Shown: piece after piece, positions 43,601 through 55,510 of the stretch
How positions within the stretch are numbered: the stretch's first letter is position 1
How the letters are laid out: every line of letters begins with the position of its first letter
Origin: Tetracentron sinense
Lineage: Eukaryota; Streptophyta; Magnoliopsida; Trochodendrales; Trochodendraceae
Direction: 5' to 3'
Assembly (NCBI GenBank): GCA_015143295.1
Contig: CM026566.1
Span: 10,341,072-10,405,071 of the forward strand
Length of the DNA stretch: 64,000 nucleotides
Translations under genes and position numbers: made by a program
Notes under the pieces: generated by a model
What the model was told of the DNA's origin: nothing
The model's input: the letters and a program-made list of their open reading frames with translations, nothing else
Databases searched by the model: none

Positions 43601-45915
43601 TGTAGAGCCCCGGACCTTTTCACATTTATGCATGACCCTTCGTAGCTATTTTTTTTTCCTTTAAAGTAATGCAATTAATAAATAAGGAAGAAATTGGAAA
43701 TTCCGAAACGTCAGAAATGTTCGTTTTCGAAGTACGAACCCAACGCAAGTTGAATCGTCAAAATCGGACGAACGAGTCAAAAGTTATGGGCAAAACAGTT
43801 TGGACCTACAGACCACCGATCGCTCGGTCCATGGAGCGATCGATCGGTCCAAAACCGATCGCTCGGAGGCTATCGACTGGTCGAGATTTTTCTATGGGGA
43901 AATTTTCCAGAGAGTGAAATTTCAACCGATCGCTCGGTTATGAAACCGATCGATCGGTAGGCAACCGATCGATCGGTCATTAACACCGATCGCTCGGTCC
44001 TCGTGTTTTACAGAATTTTCACTAAGGGCATTTTCGGCATTCGGGTGTTATACCCTTTCTTATATAGGATTGCCCGAGCCTTTAGGGCTCATTCTCAACC
44101 CTTAGGAGATTTGGGAGATTAGAAGAGAGGAGAAAGGGTTCCTAAATCTAGGGTTTCCATTTTGAAGAGGAATCAAAGGGGTTTGAGACCCTAGATCATC
44201 CTCAAGCACGTTTTCCTTCAAGATCTCGGCTCAAGCTCGGGTGGAGCTCGTGTTCCAAGCTAGGGCAGCAACTCACGGTCGTTTGGAAGAGGGGTTTCTT
44301 CCTCATCTCTTCAAGGTCGGTACTTTTTACTACCCTCCTAGTTATAGCTTTTTCTTTCTCCCCTTATTTTTTGTATTCCTTGTTTTCTTTCATCCATAAA
44401 TGTATTATGAGTTGAAATGGTGAATGGTGTGAATGGAGAGGGGTGTTGGCGATTGGATGCCGTGTGTATGATGTAATGAATGAAATGGGGAAGGGCATTG
44501 AACTAATAATAAACATACAAGCATGTTGTGAATATGAACCCACCTAGAAAAGCATGTGATAGGCTTAACAAATAATGAACACACTATGTTTGATGAGATG
44601 CCAAGGTGAATAAAATGAGTGATAAATTAAGGGAATACATGTTTAATTATTCATGAAATTGTTAGGGCATATGATAGTGTGTTTCTTACATTTCTCAAAT
44701 GTGCGACTTATTACTTGTTCAAATCGTGATATGCTATGCTTTGTAAATTACCCAAATTGTCATATTTAATTCCAAATGCAAGTATGCACACGATCTCACG
44801 AGCACGCATGCATAACATGGATTACCGACGTTTTTCAAGAATGGGATTTAGAGGTGGGGCATATCCTACGATATGTTTTACCTCGCTTTTGGCAAGGACA
44901 AGACAATCATGCATTTTCATAAGAAGGGTCTCCCTTCCCTCACAAGTGCATACATCACATAAGAAGGGCCTCCCTTCCCTCGCAAGTACATCTCACAAGA
45001 ACATCTCACAAGTGAAAGGACATGACATGAGCATTTAGGAAGAAGGGTCTCCCTTCCCTCACAAGTAGTTTACTTTTCCAAGCATGATACAAGTATGACA
45101 AGACATGGCATGACAAGCATGGGCATTTAGGATGAAGGGTCTCCCTTCCCTCACAAGTAGTTTACTTTCCAAGCAAGCAAGACATGGCATGACATGCATG
45201 ATACGATAAGATAAGACAAACATGACAAGTTTTCAAGCAAGGAAATGGTGTTTTCAGTCAAGTCAAGTGCACGTTGTTTTCAAGGGTTTTATCGGCTTTT
45301 ATGAATTCAAGCATGATTATGTACTCCTTTACTTTATTGTCATGATATGAATTATTCCTGCTTTATATGCTTGAATTGTTTCCTGCTTCATATATGTGAA
45401 ATGCTTCCTGCTTCCTATACTGCTATGGTTTTGCTATGACTATTGGTTAGTATTTAGTACCCGCTGAGTATTCCATGCTCAGCCGTACTTCTTATGTCGG
45501 CAGGTTCTGAGGGAGCTGCTGCTCCGTTTGATATCTGTGCTCCGAGCCCTTGGGTGGAGGAGGAGTACGTCGAGGAGCCTTTGGAGGAACCTCCCGTAGA
45601 GGGTTACCATTAGGTGGTTGTAGATTCTGAGTGAATAGCTGTGGGTGAGCATGAGTGATTATATCCATGTATTTTGGCGGGCACATCCGCACTTTCTTTG
45701 TTTTGTTTTCTTTTGTATTAAACTTGGACCATGTGTATATATACTTAGAGGTTTGTTAGACTTCCGTTGTGTTTTATAGTTATGCTTCCGCTATTATCCT
45801 CTATTGTATATGTTCTGTGAGTTTTGCAGGTTGGTTCGTCAAGCAAGTCATGTAAGTAATGATTAAGTCGTCCAAGATTCACTCTAACTCCTAGGGTGGG
45901 TTTTGGGTCGCGACA
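43601..45915 (+). repeat. Tekay-4 3' LTR
   Basis: 2315 bp. No difference from the 5' LTR was seen on reading. Confidence 0.95.
45494..45613 (+). CDS. LTR-encoded short ORF (Tekay-4 3' LTR)
   Basis: Identical to 37998-38117. Confidence 0.45.
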   Translation: MSAGSEGAAAPFDICAPSPWVEEEYVEEPLEEPPVEGYH

Positions 45916-45920
45916 ATGAT
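45916..45920. repeat. Tekay-4 target-site duplication, right (ATGAT)
   Basis: Exact match to 36100-36104. Confidence 0.92.
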
Positions 45921-47975
45921 GACATAAAGTTACATAGGTAACATTGTAGGAAAATCATGCAAAGGTTGCGAGGAGATATGATTTTCCGGTTCCTTGTAAA
46001 CCTAATATTGTTCGAAGCCTCTAGAGTACTGGTTGGGCGCCGTACTTCATCATGGCTTGCACATGTGTAGTTCTATGAGATAGTATGATGAATCTCATTC
46101 ACAGAGAGTGGTGACTCTTGACTAACATGTGAGTATATGTAGCAAGTACATAATACTGAACGGGGTCACTAGTGGATACCCTATGGAATACACTGTCAGA
46201 TTGTATTAGGGTTATCCATTTGACAAATTGTCCTTAGACCTGAGAGGTTAACATCTTCTCAGACATTTGTTTATATGGCTTTGATGTGCCAATCGGCAAT
46301 GTCCAATACACAGGACTAACTCCGGGTATGTTGGGTCATGTACACTATGTTTGGAGAAGTGTGTAAACACTCAATAAGGAATCCACAACTCCTTAATTAG
46401 AGATAATGATATCAAGGTGATACTTGTTGAACTGCACTGTTAAATCCAGTACTGGTGCTTTTCGGTAAAATGGTCTTTATCGAAATTGATATTTTTAATA
46501 TGAAAAAATATATATAAATATATATGTCAGTTCTTTTCTAATGTTTTCTTCAAAAGTGTTTTGGAGGTTCAGTTCATTGAAAAGTAATCATGAGAAAGAG
46601 TTCTATTCATAAGCTAGAGACTAAGACAGTGGAATTGTTCCAATCCCGGAAGCTTACAAGTGATATCGGAATGTGGAATGACTTATTTGTAAATATATTG
46701 TGAGATGATACTTACAAGCAATTCTCTAATTTCTGGAGGTTAATCACATTGTGTTAATGGACATTAATTGTGATTGGTGGAAGTCCAGGGAGGGACTTAG
46801 ATAACATTCTATGATCCTAATGGAGTTTTAGGAAAGGTGTTTCCTAGTAACAATGCTTCAACCAAAAAGGTGAAGTACTTGGTCCCACAACCGGAAATAG
46901 GAGATCCCTTTAGATCCCACACACAAGGACCTTCTTAAAGTATTTAGTTTAATTTATAATTAAATTAATTAATTTCTCTAAGTAATCACTATATGGTATA
47001 GTGAAGCTCTAAAAGGTGGAATCACATTAGATATGAAAAACCAAATGGGTAGGACCCATTGGGAATTATTATAAAAGAATAATTCAAGTGACCAAGAGGG
47101 TTTTGGAAACCCTTTGGACGTGTGGAGTGGGACCCACCTAGGGTGGGATGCCCACTTTATGGAGGAAGTTTTATTTTAATTAGTTTCTAATTAATTAACA
47201 CCTTATTGGATAAGGTTAGTTAGTTAGTTAGTTACTAATTAAAGATTCCCTAATTGTTAGGGATTCCATTAGTTAGTTACTAATTCAAGATTCCTTATTG
47301 GATAAGGATAAGATTAGTTACTAATGGATAAGGTTGGTTTCTTTTAAGATTAATCCTAATTGGATTAGGAGAATAATCAATAAAGGAAACTATTGAGGAA
47401 TTCTAATTAGATTAGGATAAGGTTAATGAATTATAATTGGATTACAATTCAAGCAACCAAGAGAGAACTTATATAAAGGATTGGATGCCCAGCCCTTTAA
47501 GATACATAATTCTCCAGAATTTTTCTTCTCTCCCTCTCCTAAAACCTCACGCCCTCCCCTCTCTCTCCTTGAGGTGTACGGTCACACCCATCTCTCTCTT
47601 CTTTTGTCTTCTTGATTGGATCTTGAGGAAAAGCAAGAATTCATCTTGTTCATCAAGAAAGGTTCTTGATCAATAAAGATTGGATCTTTATTCAAGATTC
47701 CTAGAGCTGGAAATTTGGAAGGGCCATTAGCTTCCATTAGAGAAAGCTTTAAAGGAAAAAGAAGGTTCGTGTGAATCGACAGGAGACTTGACACTTGTGA
47801 AGTTTTGCGAGTACTATTCTTATGTGGATTTGACTTAACAATTTCAAAGTCGCAAAGGTGAATGTTATTCTAACCTTCATTGAATAAAATCAATTAGAAT
47901 CTTAGTCAGATCTTGGGATTCGATGTATGCCCCCCAAGAACTGTGTTTCTAAAATTAAAACGAGGCATACTTTCA
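45921..47975 (+). repeat. copia-D 5' LTR, main piece
   Basis: Continues the LTR begun at 35984-36104 and ends GAGGCATACTTTCA before the primer site. It holds a TTAG microsatellite (47217-47233) and a TATATAAA box (47470-47477). Confidence 0.88.
47470..47477 (+). promoter_or_regulatory. TATA box of copia-D 5' LTR
   Basis: TATATAAA followed by a CT-rich leader. The copy in the 3' LTR is at about 54988-54995. Confidence 0.65.
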
Positions 47976-47993
47976 TTGGTATCAGAGCCTGGG
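47976..47993 (+). other. Primer-binding site of copia-D (initiator tRNA-Met)
   Basis: TTGGTATCAGAGCCTGGG directly after the LTR. Confidence 0.9.
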
Positions 47994-48534
47994 CTATGCT
48001 TCTCTTTGATTTTATTGAGTTTAATCAAGATTTATATCAAGATTGCCTCCCCTATGAATTTTGGTAACCCTAATGAATCAATCTTCTAGATTCTTGATTA
48101 TTGGATAATCATTATTAGGCTTAAGGGATCCCCCTCTAGTTATTGAGGGAGTAATCAAGCCCTTAGAAATTAGTGTGATACTAATTTCAGTTTTGGATGA
48201 TTTCAAAACCTCTCTTAATTCTATTAGGGTATATAGAGATATAAATTTGGTTAAAGCCCTTTAAGGATTTAGAGATCCTTTTTATATTAAATTAAATTGT
48301 TTAATTTATTCTTGTGAGCCCCGGGCAAGTTTTCCCTTTGATATATACCACTTGGATACCTATTGATATTTTGGCTAGCATATATAGATGAGATTTTATT
48401 TATTAAATGTTAATTAATAAATCTCATGGTGTTAGACACCCTTCCTTAAGCATCTTGGAGATTAAAGCTTATTTCGATTAAAATTGATTCATGGATTTTC
48501 GGATTTGTTTTTTATTAGAAGAATCGATACAGTT

Positions 48535-48645
48535 TCGGTATTTTGGCCATAACTTTGTGACTGTAAGTCCGATTTAGGTCCATCAGTACATCGTTTCGAA
48601 GCCGTCGAAAAGATCTACAACTTTCGTGAAGAAATTTTTTTCAGA
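48535..48645 (-). repeat. Cross-family module in copia-D leader
   Basis: On the minus strand this reads TTCACGAAAGTTGTAGATC, TTTTCGAC, then AAATCGGACTTACAG and CACAAAGTTATGGCCAAAA. The first part matches the copia-C LTR and the second part matches the Tekay LTRs. Confidence 0.6.
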
Positions 48646-51600
48646 ATCAATCGTTTTGGGGTCAAAACGTGAGTCGAAAATCTAAAGCGGGAAAATGAGT
48701 TTTCTAAATTAATTTTCCAAGAGGCTTTCAAATTTTTCCTAAATTCCATTATTTGATTTGAGAGCATGGGATGCTATTAAATCGTTTAATAGGCTATCAA
48801 TTAATTAAATAGTTTAATTATTTGATTCGAGAGCACGAGCTGAGATTTAATTAAATTGTTTAATTATCTGCTTCGAGTCTACGGGCTATCATTTAATTAA
48901 ATGATAATTATGATATCTTTTATGGCTCGCTAAAAAGTTTATGGGAATAATACCATAATTATTGTTGTTGATTTGGATCAATTACATGTGCTCAAAATTT
49001 TCGGCTACATAGTATTTATAAGTTTTTATTTGATTAATAGTTAAATCAAGTAATTACATAAATGCCATTGGTTGAGATACAGGGTTTTATCTCAAGTGAA
49101 TTTTAATTGATAGAGATCAATTATTTTATGGACATTTAATACTAGTGTTTAGGGTATTATTTTATTTAATTGTTAAATCAAATAATCCCTAAAGCAGGTG
49201 GCCATTATTATTGATTTTGAATCAATATAAAGTGATATTAAAAATTAGCAATTTGCTGATTTTTATTTTGGTCTTTTAATAGTTATTAGATCAAAATAAT
49301 ATAGAAGAGATTAGATCCCTAGCCTAGCCGAATTTAATATGGTGTTTACTATTTGTTTATCAATTGAGGAATGTGAGGATGAATTTTAAGGTTAGATTAA
49401 TTTTTAGAGAAATTATTTCTCTTAATGATTTTCCAAGCATTAAAGGAAAATTGTTTTCTTTTAATGATGATCTAAAAACCCTAAGAATTCATTCTTGTCA
49501 TGCTTGCTTTCTTTGCTCTAGGGTTTTTCTATTAAATGTTAATAGAGACCTTAACCATATGGGAAAGAGTTTCCCTAAGGTTTGCAAAACCCTTGTTGAG
49601 GTTATGGACTTTCTAAGTAATTTGTCATGCCATGTTGTTATTCATAGTTGATGAATTGTTAATAAATATTCTTGTTGAATGGTGGATGGGTTCCATGATC
49701 ATGCCTTCTTCTTCTCTCTCTATTCTTTTCTCTTTCTTCTTATGTGTTGTACTCCCCTTGAGCACCCTATTTTGGGTGGTTTCTCAAGGTTTCTTATTTT
49801 GAATATGATGTAATCTTAGTATTAGGAGTTGCTGATTTTTTTTTTAGAGAAATCGAATTGAAGATAGAAGATGATGATAATCGTATGGAGAATAAATCTT
49901 AGAAGGCGTTCTACAAGAGTAGTTGTAGGATTTCTAAGATAGCATGATCATGTTGACCCATTGTGCGGCTATATTATGTATTTCATGTGATGATTTGTTA
50001 TAGTTTTTAGTTGCTTAAAAAAGTCCATAACTTGTGATAATGTGTGTAAATTTTGGATAATTGGATCAAACCCCACAATATGTGTTTTGTTCATACATAA
50101 AAAGTTTGTGTTTAAATAAAACACATTATTATAGCATTTTTGAACGTGATACATCTAGTCCATGTTGAAATTTTTACGTGGAATATGTTACTTGCATGAT
50201 TATGAGATAATTGTGCCTTAATTGGCATAGATGTAAGCTAACAATATTCACGATTATAGGAAGTGCTTGAGTGACACTTATAGACCCTAGTAGAGGTCTT
50301 AGAGAGTTGTTTAAAGACTTCCATAATTTCTTTTAGACTTAGGGTTGTTGAACCTTAATGTACTAAAAATAATTCGTAGAGAATTAAAAGGTAATATAGT
50401 CCATTTTGACTTATGGGCTTTAGTGATGCACATGGACACTTTATAATTGTTATTCTGGGCCCATGGTGCTTGGTATGATCAATGGTCCATCATATGGATG
50501 AATGAACCATCTAAAGCCAATCGATGTTAAAAAATAACCTTTGTACCCTTGGATTAGATCCATTAAGATTTCTGGGGCTAGTGGGAGTTCATTGGAATTA
50601 GTTTGATCTAATTAAAACGAAATTTGATTTATTATCATGTGATGATATTTGTATATTATTTAATGCATGTGATACAATGATAAATATTATGAATGCTTTT
50701 GATATCTGCATTAGATGTATAATTTATTCATGATATTCTGTTTTCCCTCAAGAAAAATATTAAGTGAATTAAATGGGCTAATCTATCCTACGGGATAATA
50801 TTGTCCTATGACCTTCCATTATCAATAAGACTAGGAATTAATTAGCCTGAGTTTTGTCTCTCTGACAGGAATCGGACATAATTCAGTCTAAATTAAACTC
50901 CTAGTGTTTTATTTCTATAGTAGATAGGAATGTGTATGGCTTGATAGGAAGTGTCAACTAGCATGGGGGCATATTCCTACTTGATCATATGACAACCAAG
51001 AATAATGGGTTTCACTTAACCAAGGAACATGACGGCTAACACAGTGACAGTCATGTTGTCCTTGGAGGTCACAAGAAAATTGGGAATCACTGATTAACAT
51101 AAGGAGTTATGCATGAGATGTTCAGTGATGGATAGTTACTATCCACCTTGTAGTGCATGTGTGGTACTATCCTAGCCAGGAAGATTGCATGTGTATTATA
51201 AGGCACCCAATGCTCATCAGAAATATGAAGTAGCATATTTCCTAATTTTATAGATTGAGGGGTCCATGAAATTTGACTGAATGATGAGCAATATCATCAA
51301 AGATCGAAAGCCCTGATCTAATGATATTATGATGTATGTTTTATTTTCATGTCATTCTATAACCACCTTACCAAGACTTTAATGAGAATCTCTTGACCAA
51401 TTCAAAGTGTTTGGAATAGAAAAGGAATCTCAAGTTTGTGCTTACTATCTAAAGAATTGCTCAAGTTCTCACTACTGATGTTAAATCTCATATGAGATGT
51501 TTACAAAATACAATAGGGCTGCTAGGCAGCTTACTATATAACAGGACAAGTGGACACCAAGTTGACTAGGGAAACCCAGTCACAAAAAATAAGATAGAGA

Positions 51601-53298
51601 TCATTGGATTCATAAATCCCAATTCTTGGTGCTGAGATAAATTTATGGGATTAGAGGATATGATCTTCGACAAACTCCCGCAGTCCTTTAATATGGTTAT
51701 GTTGAACAAGTAGGAAATCAGATTGTCTGAAATCCTACATGTTGCATATGGCTAAGAACCTTTGAAGAGTTCAATGCTACTTGCAAAGATGTTCAAAAGA
51801 ATTGGATTTTCAAAATCCCGAACATTTATGCAAAGGAAAGACATCCAAGATTTTCCATTGGAAAGGTATTCTAGTAGTATGGACAAAGGCTCTTCTGAGA
51901 AGAAAGGAAAGTATAAGGATTGTGCTTCATAGTGAAGCAATTGGTCATTGGATACAAGACAAACCTTTGGAAGGATTGTCCAGCTTGTATACTCATCAAG
52001 TCCAACTTAATTGTTGGAACATCTAGCTCCTAATGCTTGGTATGATCTTGCATAAGTGCAATAGTTGCATGTTTGTTAAGGAGAAGGAGAAATCTGAGTG
52101 GATAAAACTTCTACTTAGGAATGAGACAAAAGTTTGATGATCGTAACCATATGAATCTTCCATTAAGAGGTAGCTAACTTTATTTCACATTCTTTGAAAA
52201 ATTCAAGGAATTCCGCATTGAAATAAATAAACAGCTAGGTAAGTCTTCCATGATTGAGAAGAGTACCTCTTAATAGAAATTTCATAATTTACTCTCATTA
52301 CATCTGTCTCAGATAATTCTCATAACAAACCATAGCATGATGGTGTTGTTAAATCGAATTATATTGGATTTGATTTGATAGAAGAAGAGCTTGGGATTCG
52401 CATTAGAGACATTTAGTCTCTATTCCTAGATAACAAAAAATATTTGTAAACAGGAATACAAGTTTCCTAGTAGAGAAACTGAATCTAGAATTGTTCTAGA
52501 AGCGGAAGCCGAATAGACCAATAACTATGAGAATTGATAGAGATCAACTCTCTACTCTCACTATACCTGAATAGTACACTAGAACCCACAGGTCCCAGAA
52601 TTTGTAGATGGACTAACTTTTATTTTGATGAAGTAATCAAACTGTTTGATTTTCATCTAAGAATAAAAGTGTCATTTGTGTGCAAATTGGTTAGTGGGAG
52701 CATAATTACTTTCCTGGCTCTATGCAGAGATAATATTCTTTTCATTGTGAATGAAGTACCAATATTATTCTTCTCTTAGATTTGATCTAGCAATTATGCA
52801 ATGAAGGACAAAAACTTTGACATCATGTTTTCTTAGTCCTAAATGGTTTAGAGACAAAAAGAAAATGATATTGTTATTCTCCTAACAACAATGATGTTTT
52901 TGTGCAAGTAAGATTCCAAGAAAAGAGTTTCTACCTTTATGGGATGGAATCTGTTTCTCTTAGATATATGATATCATGAGAAAGTATACTTGTACTAGAC
53001 CGGATATTTATCACATATTGATGTGATAAGATATTGATTAGATTAGTCCGGAGCATTGTAGAATGGTAAAACACAAGCATGTTAACTTCTGAAAATGACT
53101 GTTGGACAGTATCATTTTTTTTTTGTCTTTTAAGACTGGTTATTAATAATAAATTTGCAAGAGTTGCAAGTGTTATTGCATCACTACAATAGTTGTGGTA
53201 AAGTAGACATGACAGACCCATACATATTAAGTTATGTCTCAATTGGTGTTTGAGAAACATCACTGAGAAGATGGGTATTACATCTAATTGGCTTAGAG

Positions 53299-53312
53299 TG
53301 CAAGTGGGATAT
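53299..53312 (+). other. Polypurine tract region of copia-D
   Basis: GCAAGTGGGAT sits directly before the 3' LTR, as in Angela/Tork-type elements. Confidence 0.7.
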
Positions 53313-55493
53313 TTTTGGACATATATGCCCTCGAAAGCCAATAAGAGACTTTTCTATGTTGATTAGACAAGCATCATATTCACACAACCAACTATAAAGG
53401 GTATTTATATTAATTACTGTCTTATATGATGATGATATAAAGTTCCATAGGTAACATTGTAGGAAAATCATGCAAATGTTGCGAAGAGATATGATTTTCC
53501 AGGTTCCTTGTAAACCTAATATTGTTCGAAGCCTCTAGAGTACTGGTTGGGCGCCGTACTTCATCATGGCTTGCACATGTGTAGTTCTATGAGATAGTGT
53601 GATGAATCTCATTCACAGAGAGTGGTGACTCTTGACTAACATGTGAGTATATGTAGCAAGTACATAATACTGAACGGGGTCACTAGTGGATACCCTATGG
53701 AATACACTGTCAGATTGTATTAGGGTTATCCATTTGACAAATTGTCCTTAGACCTGAGAGGTTAACATCTTCTCAGACATTTGTCTATATGGCTTTGATG
53801 TGCCAATCGGCAATGTCCAATACACAGGACTAACTTCGGGTACGTTGGGTCATGTACACTATGTTTGGAGAAGTGTGTAAATACTCAATAAGGAATCCAC
53901 AACTCCTTAATTGGAGATAATGATATCAAGGTGATACTTGTTGAACTGAACTGTTAAATCCAGTACTGGTGCTTTTCGGTAAAATGGTCTTTATCGAAGT
54001 TGATATTTTTAATATGGAAAAGTATATATAAATATATATGTCAGTTCTTTTCTAATGTCTTCTTCAAAAGTGTTTTGGAGGTTCAGTTCAATGAAAAGTA
54101 ATCATGAGAAAGAGTTCTATTCATAAGCTAGGGACTAAGACAGTGGAATTGATCCAATCCCGGAAGCTTACAAGTGATATCGGAATGTGGAAGGATTTAT
54201 TTGTAAATATATTGTGAGATGGTACTTACAAGCAATTCTCTAATTTCTGGAGGTTAATCACATTGTGTTAATAGACATTAATTGTGATTGGTGGAAGTCC
54301 AGGGACTTAGATAACATTCTATGATCCTAATGGAGTTTTAGGAAAGGTGTTTCCTAGTAACAATGCTTCAACCAAAAAGGTGAAGTACTTGGTCCCACAA
54401 CCGGAAATAGGAGATCCCTTTAGATCCCACACACAAGGACCTTCTTAAAGTATTTAATTTAATTTATAATTAAATTAATTAATTTCTCTAAGTAATCACT
54501 ATATGGTATAGTGAAGCTCTGAAAGGTGGAATCACATTAGATGTGAAAAACCAAATGGGTAGGACCCATTGGGAATTATTATAAAAGAATAATTCAAGTG
54601 ACCAAGAGGGTTTTGGAAACCCTTTGGGCGTGTGGAGTGGGACCCACCTAGGGTGGGACGCCCACTTTATGGAGGAAGTTTTATTTTAATTAGTTTCTAA
54701 TTAATTAACACCTTATTGGATAAGGTTAGTTAGTTAGTTAGTTAGTTAGTTACTAATTAAAGATTCCCTAATTGTTAGGGATTCCATTAGTTAGTTACTA
54801 ATTCAAGATTCTTTATTGGATAAGGATAAGATTAGTTACTAATGGCTAAGGTTGGTTTCTTTTAAGATTAATCTTAATTGGATTAGGAGAATAATCAATA
54901 AAGGAAACTATTGAGGAATTCTAATTAGATTAGGATAAGGTTAATGAATTATAATTGGATTACAATTCAAGCAACCAAGAGGGAACTTATATAAAGGATT
55001 GGATGCCCAGCCCTTTAAGATACATAATTCTCCAGAATTTTTCTTCTCTCCCTCTCCTAAAACCTCACGCCCTCCCCTCTCTCTCCTTGAGGTGTACGGT
55101 CACACTCATCTCTCTCTTCTTTTGTCTTCTTGATTGGATCTTGAGGAAAAGCAAGAATTCATCTTGTTCATCAAGAAAGGTTCTTGATCAATAAAGATTG
55201 GATCTTTATTCAAGATTCCTAGAGCTGGAAATTTAGAAGGGTCATTAGCTTCCATTAGAGAAAGCTTTAAAGGAAAAAGAAGGTTCGTGTGAATCGACAG
55301 GAGACTTGACACTTGTGAAGTTTTGCGAGTACTATTCTTATGTGGATTTGACTTAACAATTTCAAAGTCGCAAAGGTGAATGTTATTCTAACCTTCATTG
55401 AATAAAATCAATTAGAATCTTAGTCAGATCTTGGGATTCGATGTATGCCCCCCGAGAACTGTGTTTCTAAAATTAAAACGAGGCATACTTTCA
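53313..55493 (+). repeat. copia-D 3' LTR
   Basis: 2181 bp, ending GAGGCATACTTTCA before ACAAT. About 1.8% different from the 5' LTR, plus a TTAG-repeat length change. Confidence 0.88.
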
Positions 55494-55498
55494 ACAAT
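55494..55498. repeat. copia-D target-site duplication, right (ACAAT)
   Basis: Exact match to 35979-35983. Confidence 0.9.
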
Positions 55499-55510
55499 CT
55501 ACCCCTTTGG
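55499..55510 (-). other. Polypurine tract of copia-C
   Basis: Minus-strand CCAAAGGGGTAG would directly precede the copia-C 3' LTR; copia-D is inserted two bases from that junction. Confidence 0.75.

Larger units (their letters stand above)
36105..45915 (+). mobile_element. Tekay-4: whole-looking, very young Ty3/gypsy chromovirus
   Basis: A 9.81-kb plus-strand element with two 2315-bp LTRs in which I see no difference, perfect ATGAT duplication, primer site, gag, intron-like spacer, a 1100-codon pol ORF and polypurine tract. It looks whole. Identical LTRs mean insertion too recent to date this way. It lies in the left LTR of copia-D and is the innermost of five nested levels. Confidence 0.95.
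47994..53312 (+). pseudogene. copia-D interior, decayed gag-pol remnants
   Basis: 5.3 kb with no long ORF. I can follow only traces: a gag-like stretch near 51640-51960 (IFDKLPQSFN, a GHWI segment in the knuckle position) and an RT-like stretch near 52670-52780 (CKLVSGSIITFLALC, then DNILFI where copia RT has VDDILLI). The 3' end reads NWLRVQVG before the LTR, as in other copia elements. About 48000-51300 shows nothing I can name apart from the module at 48535-48645. It is a heavily broken fossil. Confidence 0.6.
35984..55493 (+). mobile_element. copia-D: Angela/Tork-like Ty1/copia element
   Basis: A plus-strand element with about 2.18-kb LTRs. The start TGTTGGACATATATGCCCTC resembles the Angela/Tork LTR start. 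The left LTR (35984-36104 plus 45921-47975) is split by Tekay-4; the right LTR is 53313-55493. Primer site TTGGTATCAGAGCCTGGG is at 47976, with a purine-rich GCAAGTGGGAT before the 3' LTR. I count about 40 differences between the LTRs (about 1.8%, roughly 0.7 million years). The interior is heavily decayed, with many breaks. Confidence 0.88.

Noticed and set aside
40453-43633. Many 60-226 codon ORFs on the minus strand opposite Tekay pol
   Set aside because: Shadows of the well-supported pol frame; they carry no domain of their own.
47437-47676. 79-codon ORF present in both copia-D LTRs (also 54955-55194)
   Set aside because: It spans the TATA box and is duplicated only because LTRs are duplicated; no independent relative was seen.
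49364-49651. 95-codon ORF in the copia-D interior
   Set aside because: A/T-rich, no gag or pol similarity that I can see, and isolated among decayed sequence.
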